Source: CAYSYM01 sp964435115 (GTDB lineage: Bacteria; Chloroflexota; UBA6077; CF-72). Taken from it: 64,000 nt of DNA. The DNA lies in NCBI GenBank assembly GCA_964435115.1, contig CAYSYM010000005.1, positions 53,843-117,842 on the forward strand, given 5' to 3'. The position numbers were made by a program, and so were the translations under genes. Positions 7,526 through 15,693 of the stretch are shown here, one piece after another. Position 1 is the first letter of the stretch. Each line of letters opens with the position of its first letter. The notes beneath the pieces were generated by a model that was not told the origin of the DNA, searched no databases, and saw only the letters and a program-made list of their open reading frames with translations.

Positions 7526-8644
7526 GTGCTCGGCGTGGAGTCGGCATCGGGCGTCACGGTGGCCGGGCAGCGGAGCGCACCGGGCATCCCGGCCACGATG
7601 CGCGCGGCCGTGCTGCACGCCCCGGAGGACCTGCGGGTCGAGGAGGTTCCGGTGCCGCTGCCCGGGCCTGGCGAGGTGCTGTGCCGGGTGCGTGCGTGTG
7701 GGCTGTGCGGAACCGATCAGAAGATCATCGAGGGGCGCTACCCCGGCGTCTGGCCGCCTGCCTTCCCCTTCATCATTGGCCACGAGTGGGGCGGCGAAGT
7801 CGTGGCGCTCGGCTCTGGGGTCGAGACCTTGAAAGTGGGCGACCGAGTGGCCGCCGAGAACCACGCCGGCTGCGGCCAGTGCCGGATGTGTCGCACGGGG
7901 ATGTACAACCTGTGCGAGCGAGCCGGGCGGCGCGACCCGAGCTACAAGCTGTTCGGCCACACCGCGCCCGGGGCGCTGGCGGAGTACGCGGTGCGCCCGT
8001 CCCTGCTGCTCACCCCCCTGCCGGAGATGGTGAGCGACTTGGAAGGCGCGCTGGTGAACCCGGCGGCCCTGGCGCTGCACGGCCTGCGGCGGACTGGCTT
8101 CCACCCGGGCTGCAGCGTGGCCGTCTTCGGGCCAGGGGTGATCGGCCTGCTGACGGTCATGCTGGCGAAGGCCTCCGGCGCCGCGCAGGTCATCACCATC
8201 GGCCGCGGCGACCGGCTGCGGCTGGCGCAGGAGCTTGGCAGCACTCACGGGGTGGAGTACGACGCGGGCGATCCCGTGCGGGCGGTGAGGGAGCTGACCG
8301 GTGGCCGGGGCGTGGATTACGTCTACGAGTGCTCGGGCAGCCCGGACGCCGTCTCTCAGGCGATCGACGTCGCGCGACGGGGTGGCAAGGTGGCGCTGCT
8401 GGGCCTCACCGGCAATAGGAGCGTCGAGCTGAAGATCGACAAACTGACACTGGACCAGGTCGACGTGCTCGGGGTGCGCAGCAGCCCCAACATGTACCCG
8501 GATGTGATCGCGCTGATCGCCTCGGGAGCGGTGCGACCCGAGCGCCTGGCTAGCCACCGCTACCCGCTGGAGCAGGTAGCCGAGGGCGTGGAGGCGCTCC
8601 GATCGCGCTCGTCCAGGGCTGTCCGCGTCATCGTGCAGCCCTGA
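7526..8644 (+). CDS. zinc-dependent alcohol dehydrogenase (MDR family)
   Basis: A protein of 372 residues. The catalytic zinc site is CGLCGTDQK with GHEWGGE, and the structural zinc loop is GCGQCRMCRTGMYNLC with all four cysteines. The nucleotide-binding motif is VAVFGPGVIGLL. Such enzymes oxidise secondary alcohols, polyols or threonine with NAD(P). The GTG start follows GGAGGGTAGG; about 24 residues precede the canonical TMRAAVLH start, as in the other two alcohol dehydrogenases of this window. It shares an operon with the upstream creatininase and overlaps the convergent isocitrate-dehydrogenase-family gene by 17 bp at its 3' end. Confidence 0.9.
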   Translation: MLGVESASGVTVAGQRSAPGIPATMRAAVLHAPEDLRVEEVPVPLPGPGEVLCRVRACGLCGTDQKIIEGRYPGVWPPAFPFIIGHEWGGEVVALGSGVETLKVGDRVAAENHAGCGQCRMCRTGMYNLCERAGRRDPSYKLFGHTAPGALAEYAVRPSLLLTPLPEMVSDLEGALVNPAALALHGLRRTGFHPGCSVAVFGPGVIGLLTVMLAKASGAAQVITIGRGDRLRLAQELGSTHGVEYDAGDPVRAVRELTGGRGVDYVYECSGSPDAVSQAIDVARRGGKVALLGLTGNRSVELKIDKLTLDQVDVLGVRSSPNMYPDVIALIASGAVRPERLASHRYPLEQVAEGVEALRSRSSRAVRVIVQP

Positions 8645-9701
8645 GTCGCTGCGCCTCCACGCGACGCACGAGGATCTCCGTGACCTGCGAGGTGGACGCG
8701 GTCCCGCCCAGGTCCGGCGTGAGCGGCTGGTCGCCATCGAGGTAGTCCGCCACGGCCGCGCGGAGGGCGCCGCCTTCCGCGGCGTACCCGAGGTGCTCCA
8801 GCATGAGCGCGCTCGACAGGACGAGCGCGAGTGGGTTCGCCAGGTTGCGCCCGGCGATGTCCGGCGCCGCGCCATGGCCCGCCTCGAACAACGCCGCGTT
8901 GGGACCTACATTCGCCCCGGCGATCAGGCCCAGGCTGCCGACCAGTCCGGCCGCCAGGTCCGCGAAGATGTCGCCGTACTGGTTGGAGCACAGGACCACG
9001 TCGAACCGCTCGGGTGCGCGCACCAGGAGGTAGAACGCCGTGTCGACCAGCACGTCGTCAAGCTGGATGTCCGGGTACTCCGCGGCCACCTCCCGCGCCG
9101 TCTGCAGAAACAGCCCGTCGGTCAGGTTGAGGACCGTGGCCTTGTGCAGCACTGTCACCCGCCGGCGGCCGGTCCGACGGGCGTGCTCAAGGGCGAAGCG
9201 AGCGATGCGCTCGGACGCCGCCCGCGTCACCAGCTTGATGGCCTCCGTGTGGCCGGGCGCAACTTGCTGCTCCAGCCCCGCGTAGACATCCTCCGTGACC
9301 TCGCGCACGATCACCAGGTCCATCCCCGCGTAGGCGCCACTGACCCGGCGATAGCCACGCACCGGCCGTAGCTGCCCGAAGCAGCCCAGCTCGCGCCGCA
9401 GCGCCGCGTTGATGCTGGGGTAGGTGCGCATCCGCCCGTCCGTGCCCCGGAGCGACAGCTCCCCCTGGAGCGTCTCGACCTGCAGGGGACCCTTGAGGCA
9501 GGCCCCCTGGCGTGAGACGGCGGCGACGAACCCGGGCGGCACGGGCTGGCCGAAGCGCTCTACCGCCGCCGTCCCCACGGGCCACTCCACCCACTGGACC
9601 GGCAAGCCCGTCGCCGCCACGACCGCACACGCGGCCTCGCTCACCTCGGGGCCGATTCCGTGGCCCCGGATGAGGCTGAGCTCCAGGCGCGAGCTACTCA
9701 C
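8628..9701 (-). CDS. isocitrate/isopropylmalate dehydrogenase family protein
   Basis: A protein of 357 residues of the beta-decarboxylating dehydrogenase family. Visible signatures are GHGIGPEV at the N-terminus, the substrate segment around QLRPVRGYRR, REVTEDVYAGLE, the catalytic-lysine loop HKATVLNLTDG, the metal-binding SNQYGDIFADLAAG, and the NAD(P) site FEAGHGAAPDIAGRNLANP. The TEDVYAGLE segment resembles NAD-dependent isocitrate or homoisocitrate dehydrogenases more than LeuB. The start is GTG at 9701. It is alone on this strand here, convergent with the alcohol dehydrogenase gene; the context suggests a catabolic 2-hydroxyacid role rather than the TCA cycle, which is inference. Confidence 0.85.
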   Translation of the reverse strand: MSSSRLELSLIRGHGIGPEVSEAACAVVAATGLPVQWVEWPVGTAAVERFGQPVPPGFVAAVSRQGACLKGPLQVETLQGELSLRGTDGRMRTYPSINAALRRELGCFGQLRPVRGYRRVSGAYAGMDLVIVREVTEDVYAGLEQQVAPGHTEAIKLVTRAASERIARFALEHARRTGRRRVTVLHKATVLNLTDGLFLQTAREVAAEYPDIQLDDVLVDTAFYLLVRAPERFDVVLCSNQYGDIFADLAAGLVGSLGLIAGANVGPNAALFEAGHGAAPDIAGRNLANPLALVLSSALMLEHLGYAAEGGALRAAVADYLDGDQPLTPDLGGTASTSQVTEILVRRVEAQRLRAAR

Positions 9702-9769
9702 GTGCGCAGCCGGGTGGGGGCCGGCGCACCCCGCCTGGGCAGCGACGCACGGCCTGCCTCGGCGTCGCC

Positions 9770-9976
9770 ACTTCCCACCCCGGCATTCGGCCCCAGCCCG
9801 CCGCTTGCAGGTCGACCATGGCGGTAGTACTGTATCCGAACATGCATCCAGCCCATCCCGCTGAGCCGGCCGGGCCGCTCGTCGACGAGGCGGCCGACGT
9901 CCTCCGCGCGGCCATCGTCAGCGGCCGCTCGCGGTCCGGCACACGTCTGGTCCAGGAGCCGCTGGCCGATCCCTGA
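9770..9976 (+). pseudogene. truncated duplicate of the GntR promoter and 5' end
   Basis: From about 9770 the sequence follows the region upstream of the GntR gene at 4710, and from the ATG at 9842 it encodes 44 residues beginning MHPAHPAEPAGPLVDEAADV and ending QEPLADP before a TGA at 9974-9976. The intact GntR has MHPARPADPAGPLVDEAADV and QERLAEELGIS at the same places. The copy stops exactly before the helix-turn-helix, so no DNA-binding protein can be made. The promoter elements are retained, and the DapA-type gene starts 16 bp after the stop, so the fragment now acts as promoter plus leader ORF for that operon. Confidence 0.85.
9805..9833 (+). promoter_or_regulatory. duplicated GntR-type promoter now upstream of the aldolase/ABC operon
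   Basis: TTGCAG at 9805-9810, a 17-bp spacer and TACTGT at 9828-9833 match the arrangement at 4721-4749. The -10 ends 8 bp before the ATG at 9842, so a transcript would begin at or next to the start codon of the 44-residue leader. If the GntR protein binds its own promoter it may also bind here. Confidence 0.55.
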
Positions 9977-9992
9977 GCGGCTGCCGAAGGGG

Positions 9993-10961
9993 GTGAGGGT
10001 GGCACTTCGCGGGCTCCGGGGGATTGTGGGCACCCCAGTGACGCCTTTCACGGCGGAGAACCGCCTTGACCATGCAGGGGTGGAGCGATTGGTCACCTTC
10101 CTGATCGGGAGCGGCGTCCACGCGCTGGCGCTGCCGATGCACACTGGTGAGTCGCTCAACCTGTCGCTGGAGGAGCGCAAGGAGCTGGCCGAGGTCGCTC
10201 TAGCGGCGACGGCGGGACGGGTGCCGGTGCTCATCCACGTCAGTTGTCCCGGGACAGACCAGGTCATCGAGCTGGCGTGCCACGCCGAGCGGGCTGGCGC
10301 GGCCGGGGTCGTGGTCGTGACGCCCTACCACTGGCAGCCCTCCGAGGAAGAGTTATTCGAGCACTTCCTGCGCGTGGGGTCGGCCATCGAGGTCGGCCTG
10401 GTGGCCTATAACTTCCCGAAGAAGCTGGGCGTCAGCGTGACCCACCGGCTCCTGGCGCGGTTGATTGACCGACTCGACAACTTCATCGGGCTCAAGGACG
10501 CGAGCTACGACACGCAGTACTTCACCGAAGCGTGCCGGCTGGCCTCGGCCCTCCGGCCCGGCTTCGCGGTCTTCTCGGGGATTGAGTTCATGCTGCCTGC
10601 TATGGCGGTGGGCGGCGCGGGGTCGTTCTCCCCTTGCGGGCTGATCGCCCCAGGGCTCATCCGCGACCTGTACGCGGCGTGCGTCGGCGGCGACTACGCA
10701 ACCGCGCGCATGCTGCAGTACCGCTTCTCACGGTTATGGCAGGCGCTGAAGGTGGCGTACCCGAGCAGTATCAAAGCCGGCATGGAGATCATGGGACGGC
10801 CCGCGGGCCCGCCGCGTGGGCCACTCCTTCCAGTGAGCGAGGCGGCCAGGCGGGAGCTCTGGGACCAGCTCGAAGCGCTGGGCATCCTCGAAGGAGAGCC
10901 GCACGGCTGGATGCTGCCACCAACATCAGGGGAGGTCGTGACTCATGAACCCGTCGCCTAG
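9993..10961 (+). CDS. dihydrodipicolinate synthase/N-acetylneuraminate lyase family aldolase
   Basis: A protein of 322 residues with a class I aldolase TIM barrel. The N-terminal segment GIVGTPVTPF, the MHTGESLNLSLEER loop, the active-site tyrosine segment AYNFPKK and the Schiff-base lysine in IGLKDAS are all present. The family cleaves or condenses 2-oxo acids (DapA, NanA, and dehydratases such as the 5-keto-4-deoxyglucarate type). The start is GTG 9993; GTG 9999, with AAGGGGG 5 nt upstream, is equally possible. The gene overlaps the solute-binding protein gene by 17 bp, so the pair is coupled. A role in breaking down the imported compound, not in lysine synthesis, is inferred from this pairing. 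Confidence 0.85.
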   Translation: MRVALRGLRGIVGTPVTPFTAENRLDHAGVERLVTFLIGSGVHALALPMHTGESLNLSLEERKELAEVALAATAGRVPVLIHVSCPGTDQVIELACHAERAGAAGVVVVTPYHWQPSEEELFEHFLRVGSAIEVGLVAYNFPKKLGVSVTHRLLARLIDRLDNFIGLKDASYDTQYFTEACRLASALRPGFAVFSGIEFMLPAMAVGGAGSFSPCGLIAPGLIRDLYAACVGGDYATARMLQYRFSRLWQALKVAYPSSIKAGMEIMGRPAGPPRGPLLPVSEAARRELWDQLEALGILEGEPHGWMLPPTSGEVVTHEPVA

Positions 10962-12114
10962 CCTTGGACGCCGCCGCTTCCTGCTGCTGGCCGGGATCGG
11001 TGCAGCCAGTGGACTGCTGGCGGCGTGCCAGGGGGCCGCTCAAACGCCAGCGCCGACGACGGCCCCGGCGCCGAAGCCGACGTCCGCTCCAGCGCCGACC
11101 GCCCAGCCAACGGCGGCCCAGCCCGCGGCAGCGGCCACCACGACCCCCGCCGTGAGCAAGCCGACGACGCTCGCGCTGCCAAAGCCCGAGCTGACTTCAT
11201 GGCCCTACGGTGTCTACTCGCCGGCCTACGTGAACGCCGTGCTGCACACAGTTGCGCTGGAGAACGGCTATCTGACCGACGCTGGCTTCGACAAGATCGA
11301 GGTCATCGTTGGCGAGCAGTACCTGGCCGGCACGGTTGGCGGCGGGCTGCTGCTGGCCTTCGGCGAGACGGACCCGATCTTTGCCGCGAGCGCCAAGGGT
11401 GAGCCACTCACCTACCTCGGCCCGTACCGCGACAAGGAGGAGCGCAACCTGGGCGTCCGCAAGGGCATCGAGACTCCGGCGGACCTGAAGGGTGCCAAGC
11501 TCAGCGGCGGCGCGGTCAACAGCCGCAACACGTTCAACATGAAGGCGCTGGTCAAGAAGGCTGGCCTGGATCCCGAGAAGGACGTCGAATGGATCTCACT
11601 CACTGGGTCGGACGCCACGCTGCAGGCGATCGTGGCGGGCCAGCTCGATGGGGGCTCGCTCTTCCCACGCCACAAGAAGCCGCTTGAAGACGCCGGCGGG
11701 AAGTTCCTGCTCAGCGAGCGCTCCGCCGTCCCACAGGATGGGTTCTTCGTCCGGACCGACACCGTCAACAAGTACCCCAACCTGATCGTGAGCTACCTCG
11801 CCGCCATCACCCGGGCGCGGCAGTTCGCCCTCGAAGACCCGGCGACGGTGCTGAAGAACAAGGACGCGGTCCTGGCGATGATGGAGAAGAACGGCTTCAA
11901 GATCCCCGATAACTACAAGCTGGCGTACGAGGCGGACATGGCCCTGCTAAGCGCGGACGGTGGCTTCACCCCGGAGTCCATGGACCAGCTCGTCCAGGAG
12001 AGCAAAGACCAGGGCAACATCCCGAAGGACCTCGACTGGCGCAAGGTCGTGAACGTCTCGCTGCTCAACAAGGCGCAGGTGGCGGTGGGGCTCCCGGCCA
12101 ACCCGAAGCTGTAG
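10945..12114 (+). CDS. ABC transporter solute-binding lipoprotein, NitT/TauT (NMT1-like) type
   Basis: A protein of 389 residues. The N-terminus has twin arginines (GRRRFLLLAGIG) before a hydrophobic stretch and a lipobox (LLAAC, Cys about residue 28), so Tat export and lipid anchoring are likely. A Pro/Ala/Thr linker to about residue 75 precedes a type II periplasmic-binding fold of the NMT1/SsuA kind. GGGGAGG lies 9 nt before the ATG. The matching permease and ATPase genes are on the opposite strand just downstream (12327-14081). The ligand is unknown; relatives bind sulfonates, nitrate, pyrimidines or riboflavin. Confidence 0.88.
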   Translation: MNPSPSLGRRRFLLLAGIGAASGLLAACQGAAQTPAPTTAPAPKPTSAPAPTAQPTAAQPAAAATTTPAVSKPTTLALPKPELTSWPYGVYSPAYVNAVLHTVALENGYLTDAGFDKIEVIVGEQYLAGTVGGGLLLAFGETDPIFAASAKGEPLTYLGPYRDKEERNLGVRKGIETPADLKGAKLSGGAVNSRNTFNMKALVKKAGLDPEKDVEWISLTGSDATLQAIVAGQLDGGSLFPRHKKPLEDAGGKFLLSERSAVPQDGFFVRTDTVNKYPNLIVSYLAAITRARQFALEDPATVLKNKDAVLAMMEKNGFKIPDNYKLAYEADMALLSADGGFTPESMDQLVQESKDQGNIPKDLDWRKVVNVSLLNKAQVAVGLPANPKL

Positions 12115-12165
12115 TCTGCCCGCCGGACAGACCGAGCGGCCGCAAACGACCGAGGGACTGCGGCG

Positions 12166-12192
12166 GCGGAGGCACGGGTTTCGGGCCTCCGC
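12166..12192. terminator. GC-rich hairpin between convergent transport genes
   Basis: GCGGAGGC at 12166-12173 pairs perfectly with GCCTCCGC at 12185-12192 across an 11-nt loop, 51 bp after the binding-protein stop and in the gap between convergent genes. There is no U-rich tail, so termination is only likely from position and stem strength. The remainder of the 12115-12326 gap shows nothing else recognisable. Confidence 0.4.
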
Positions 12193-12326
12193 TCGCCGTG
12201 CACGCAGCAGGGGAGGACAGTGTGCGGGGACAGCCCCGGCCGCGGAGGCCCCCGGCGAGGCAGGCCAGCGGCTCGCCGTACGGGTGAGCGAAGCGGAATG
12301 AGCGGCCTGCGTGAGTACCAGGTGCG

Positions 12327-13190
12327 CTAGACCCGGACCTCCTCGCGCCACGGAGCGATGCGGCGCTCCAATGTGCCCATCACGTACACCGCTCCGACCG
12401 AGAAGGCGACGAGGGCCGCCAGCATTGCGAACATCGTCGCGGGGTCCATCTGCTGCCCAGCGCGTTCAATGACGTAGCCCACGCCCTTGCTGCTGCCGAA
12501 GAACTCGCTCACCAGGAGCCCGATCAGTGCGCGGCCGATGCCCTGGCGAATGCCCGTCATGATGAACGGTACCGTGAACGGTAGCACGACCCGGGTGTAG
12601 AGCTGGCGCTTCGAGGCGCCAAACACCCGTGCGGCTTTCAAGAGCGACTGGTCCACGGTCTTCACGCCGTCCATGGAGCTGACGAGGATCGGCATGATCC
12701 CGCTCAGAAAGATGATGACGATCTTGGCCTGCTGGCTGAAGCCGAGCCACAAGATGAACAGGGGCACCAGGGCGATGCGGGGGGTGGCATACAGGGCCCA
12801 GACGTACGGGCCCAGCAGCGTGCTCACCCACCTCGACGCACCCATCAGCAGGCCCAGAGGGATCCCGACCGCGATCGACAACGCGAAGCCAACCGCGAAG
12901 TTGACCAGGCTGTACTCGACGTTGCTCCAGAGCTGGCCGCTCTGGGCCAGGTCCACAGTGGCCAGCACCATGTCCGTCGGCAGCGGAAGGAACAGCCGCG
13001 GGACGAAGCCGCTGGCGACCGCGAACTGCCACAAGGCCAGGAACGTCCCCACGTTCACGATCGTGACCAGCGTCGAGCCGAAGCGCCGCCAGGCCGCCAC
13101 GGCAAACGGCTGCGGCGGGGCCACTCGTTCGCGCGCGACGCCGGGTAGCTCCCCGGCCGAAACCCCTCCTGCACTCCCGACTGTCGCCAT
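12327..13190 (-). CDS. ABC transporter permease, NitT/TauT type
   Basis: A permease of 287 residues with about six membrane segments; the first begins near residue 40 (VNVGTFLALWQFAVASGF). The cytoplasmic EAA-type loop is near residues 185-205 (LKAARVFGASKRQLYTRVV), and the end is SEFFGSSKGVGYVIERAG plus a last helix and RRIAPWREE. It would form the channel for the binding protein at 10945, with the ATPase at 13284 as motor. It follows that ATPase gene on the minus strand with a 93-bp gap. Placing binding protein and permease genes convergently is unusual for such systems and fits the local history of rearrangement. Confidence 0.9.
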   Translation of the reverse strand: MATVGSAGGVSAGELPGVARERVAPPQPFAVAAWRRFGSTLVTIVNVGTFLALWQFAVASGFVPRLFLPLPTDMVLATVDLAQSGQLWSNVEYSLVNFAVGFALSIAVGIPLGLLMGASRWVSTLLGPYVWALYATPRIALVPLFILWLGFSQQAKIVIIFLSGIMPILVSSMDGVKTVDQSLLKAARVFGASKRQLYTRVVLPFTVPFIMTGIRQGIGRALIGLLVSEFFGSSKGVGYVIERAGQQMDPATMFAMLAALVAFSVGAVYVMGTLERRIAPWREEVRV

Positions 13191-13283
13191 CGGTTCCCGA
13201 CCGCCCCCTCAGTTGACCTGGCCCATTATCTCGGAGCGCGCCTCGCAGTGCACGCGAAGAGCCCGGCCGCACCCAACCATGAG

Positions 13284-14081
13284 TTAGTCGCCAGAGGCCG
13301 CGTTTGCCTGCACTTCGCGCTGCAGGAGTCCCCAGGCGCGCTCCCGGAGCGGCACAAACTCCGGGTGGGCCTTCACGTCATACTCCCACCGCGGTCGTGG
13401 CAGCGGCACGGGGATGATCTCCCGGATCTGCCCGGGCCGCGCCGAGATCACCACGATCCGGTCGCCGAGCGCAATCGCCTCGTCGATGCTGTGGGTGATG
13501 AAGATGACCGTCTGCCCCGTCTGCGCGATGATGCGCTCGAGCTCACTCTGCATGACCTCGCGGGTCATGGCGTCCACCGCCGCGAACGGCTCGTCCATGA
13601 GCAGGATCTGCGGCTCGGTGACGAGGGCCCGGGCGAGACCCACCCGCTGCCGCATGCCACCGGACAGTTCGTGTGGGTAGCTCTTCTCGAAGCCTTGCAG
13701 CCCCACCAGGTCGATGAAACGCTGCACCTTCTCCCGCGCGCCCGGCTCCTTCATGCGGCCCTGGAGCTCGAGGCCGAAGGCGACGTTCCGCCACACGGTC
13801 AGCCACGGCATGAGCGCGTACTCCTGGAAGACCATGGCGCGCTCCCGGCCGGGGCCGGTGACCGGCCGCTCCGCGACGGAGATGGTGCCGGCGGCCGGCG
13901 GCAGCAGGCCGGCCACGACGTTGATCAAGGTGGTCTTGCCGCAGCCGGACGGACCGAGGATGGTGAGGAACTCACCCCGCTCCACGCTCAGCGTGACGTC
14001 CCTCAGCGCCACCAGGCGCGTCTTCTGGCGCCGCAGGTCGTATTCGATGGTGAGGTTCGTCGCTTCGACGACCGCCGTCAT
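13284..14081 (-). CDS. ABC transporter ATP-binding protein, NitT/TauT type
   Basis: A protein of 265 residues. Walker A is GPSGCGKTT (about residues 42-50), the Q-loop is VFQEYALMPW, the signature is LSGGMRQR, Walker B is ILLMDEPFAAVD, and the switch histidine is in FITHSIDEAI. This set is typical of SsuB/TauB/NrtD proteins. The start ATG at 14081 begins MTAVVEATNLTIEY; upstream in-frame codons are not needed by the family. It is the first gene of the minus-strand pair with the permease, and diverges from the MFS gene over 62 bp. Confidence 0.9.
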   Translation of the reverse strand: MTAVVEATNLTIEYDLRRQKTRLVALRDVTLSVERGEFLTILGPSGCGKTTLINVVAGLLPPAAGTISVAERPVTGPGRERAMVFQEYALMPWLTVWRNVAFGLELQGRMKEPGAREKVQRFIDLVGLQGFEKSYPHELSGGMRQRVGLARALVTEPQILLMDEPFAAVDAMTREVMQSELERIIAQTGQTVIFITHSIDEAIALGDRIVVISARPGQIREIIPVPLPRPRWEYDVKAHPEFVPLRERAWGLLQREVQANAASGD

Positions 14082-14143
14082 GCAGTCCCCCGAGCAGCCG
14101 AGCACGGGGGATGCCCCCCCATACGTCTGAGCTAGAGTAGACG

Positions 14144-15511
14144 ATGGTGCTTCAGGATACAAGGCTGAATACAACCGGCCCGGAGGCTGCCACCGCGCTG
14201 GCGATGGACAGCGCCGCGGCCACCCGGGAGCGCACGGCGGTGCTGTGGCTGACCAGCGTCTCGCACGCGGTCGATCATTTCCAGCAGCAGTTCCTCTCGG
14301 CGCTGTACCCGGTCATCATGGCCGAGCTGGGCTTCGGCTACGCGCAGCTCGGCATCCTGACGGCCGCCCGGTCGCTACTCGCCAGCGGCATGCAGGTCGC
14401 CTTTGGCTTCTTCGCCGCGTTCGTCCGCCGCTCCAGGCTGCTCGGCACCGGTACGCTGGTCGCGGCCTTCGGAACGTTCCTGACGGGCCTGGCAGGCTCG
14501 TACGCGGGCCTGCTCGGCGCCCGCGGCGTCTTCTCGCTCGGTTCGAGCGCCCAGCACCCTGTTGGTGCCAGCCTGCTCGCCGGCTACTTCCCGAGCCGCC
14601 CAGGCACGGTGCTGGCGCTCAATTCCAGCGTCGCCAACGTCGGCGCGCTGCTGGCGCCGCTGTCGGTCGGAGCCTTCCTGGCGCTGATGGGCTGGCGACA
14701 GGCGTTCCTCGTTCTGTCGCTGGTGAGCCTGGCCATGGGCGCCGCGTTCTTCCTGTTGCTGCGGGAGCGTCCACGCACCACGGCCAGCGCGACCTCGGGG
14801 TGCACGCGCCTGGCCGAGGGCGCGTCGAGCTACCTGCGGGTGCTGCGCAACCGGAACATGCTGGTAGTAGCCCTGGCGATGATGGTCGGGGCGGCCGGTC
14901 GCGGCGAGGGCGTCAACGTGACCTTCATCGCCCCACACCTGGTCAACGACCTCGGTCTCACAGTGGGGATGGCGGGCCTGGCGCTCGCGCTCCAGCAGGC
15001 TGGCGGCATCGTGGGGCCGCTGGGGTTTGGCTGGCTATCAGACCGCTCCTCGCGGAAGCGGGTCGTGCAGGCGTCCCTGGCGGTCTCGGCCATCGCCACC
15101 TGGTGGCTGGTCACGCTTGGAGGCGACCTGGTGATCCTCCTTCCGGGTCTGCTGGTCTACGGCGCGCTTACCTACTCGCGCTTGACCCTCACCCAGGCCC
15201 TGGTGGCGGACGCGGTCGAGGATACGGATCGCGATGCCGCCTTCAGCCTGTTCTACTTTCTCGCGTTCGTCTCCGGGCCGCTCTGGACGCTGGTGACCGG
15301 GTTCTTGATGGAGGCGGTCGGGTTCGGGGTCGCCTTCTCGGTGCTGGGCTTCTCCTACCTGGTCGGCGTCGGCCTGCTGGGCCTCGTCCGCGAAGCCCCG
15401 CGCCCCGCCCAGGCAGCCTCTTCCTCGGCAGTTGGCAGCTCCTCGGCCAGCGGATCGACCCAATCCTCTTCACCACGCCCAGCGCGGTTGTCGCCGCCGG
15501 GGCCACGATGA
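14144..15511 (+). CDS. major facilitator superfamily transporter
   Basis: A protein of 455 residues with about 12 membrane helices (first near residues 35-60, ending near residue 410) and an MFS loop between helices 2 and 3 (FAAFVRRSRLLG). A second half begins after the central loop near residue 220. The last 40 residues are low-complexity Ser/Ala/Pro/Arg and overlap, in another frame, the remnants of a permease and an M24 peptidase, so the natural C-terminus was probably replaced during a rearrangement. A -10-like TAGAGT ends 5 bp before the ATG, and no Shine-Dalgarno is visible. The substrate is unknown. Confidence 0.85.
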   Translation: MVLQDTRLNTTGPEAATALAMDSAAATRERTAVLWLTSVSHAVDHFQQQFLSALYPVIMAELGFGYAQLGILTAARSLLASGMQVAFGFFAAFVRRSRLLGTGTLVAAFGTFLTGLAGSYAGLLGARGVFSLGSSAQHPVGASLLAGYFPSRPGTVLALNSSVANVGALLAPLSVGAFLALMGWRQAFLVLSLVSLAMGAAFFLLLRERPRTTASATSGCTRLAEGASSYLRVLRNRNMLVVALAMMVGAAGRGEGVNVTFIAPHLVNDLGLTVGMAGLALALQQAGGIVGPLGFGWLSDRSSRKRVVQASLAVSAIATWWLVTLGGDLVILLPGLLVYGALTYSRLTLTQALVADAVEDTDRDAAFSLFYFLAFVSGPLWTLVTGFLMEAVGFGVAFSVLGFSYLVGVGLLGLVREAPRPAQAASSSAVGSSSASGSTQSSSPRPARLSPPGPR

Positions 15512-15540
15512 TCGGCAGCGGCGCGCTGGGGACCCACCTG
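15427..15540 (+). pseudogene. N-terminal fragment of an ABC permease
   Basis: This frame encodes SWQLLGQRIDPILFTTPSAV, then VAAGATMIGSGALGTHLW. It matches the start of NitT/TauT permeases such as the intact one at 22558, which has LWEIYGRSVNKALFAPPSAV and MVQSGELWRYL at the same spacing. Only this first segment is left; the reading frame then runs straight into an unrelated protein tail. Confidence 0.7.
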
Positions 15541-15693
15541 TGGCCTAACCTGGTGGTGCTCGTCGTCGAGCCCAACCCGATCACCGCCGATAGGACGCTC
15601 GGGATGTTTTTCGGCCACACCTTCATCGCCACCCTGGATGGCAAGGAGTGCGTCGACGACTTCCCATGCCAGCTCACGGAGGTCCGCGTATGA
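15541..15693 (+). pseudogene. C-terminal fragment of an M24-family peptidase
   Basis: In the same frame as the permease fragment comes LVVLVVEPNPITADRTLGMF, then FGHTFIATLDGKECVDDFP. The intact M24 protein at 16774 has VVVVQPNVVTPDRRAGVQVG and ITPNGVEALHAYP at its C-terminus, so this is the last 45-50 residues of a related gene. It keeps the metal-ligand Glu (VEPNP) that the intact neighbour has lost. Its TGA (15691-15693) overlaps the hydrolase ATG as ATGA, so an ancestral translational coupling survives. Confidence 0.65.

Noticed and set aside
8628..8875. Very long minus-strand frame reaching from 6611 to 8875
   Set aside because: It is antisense to the creatininase and alcohol dehydrogenase genes, has no family motif and is explained by high GC content.
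9993..10961. dapA of lysine synthesis
   Set aside because: The family match is clear, but it is coupled to an ABC binding protein in a catabolic region, so a lysine role is not supported.
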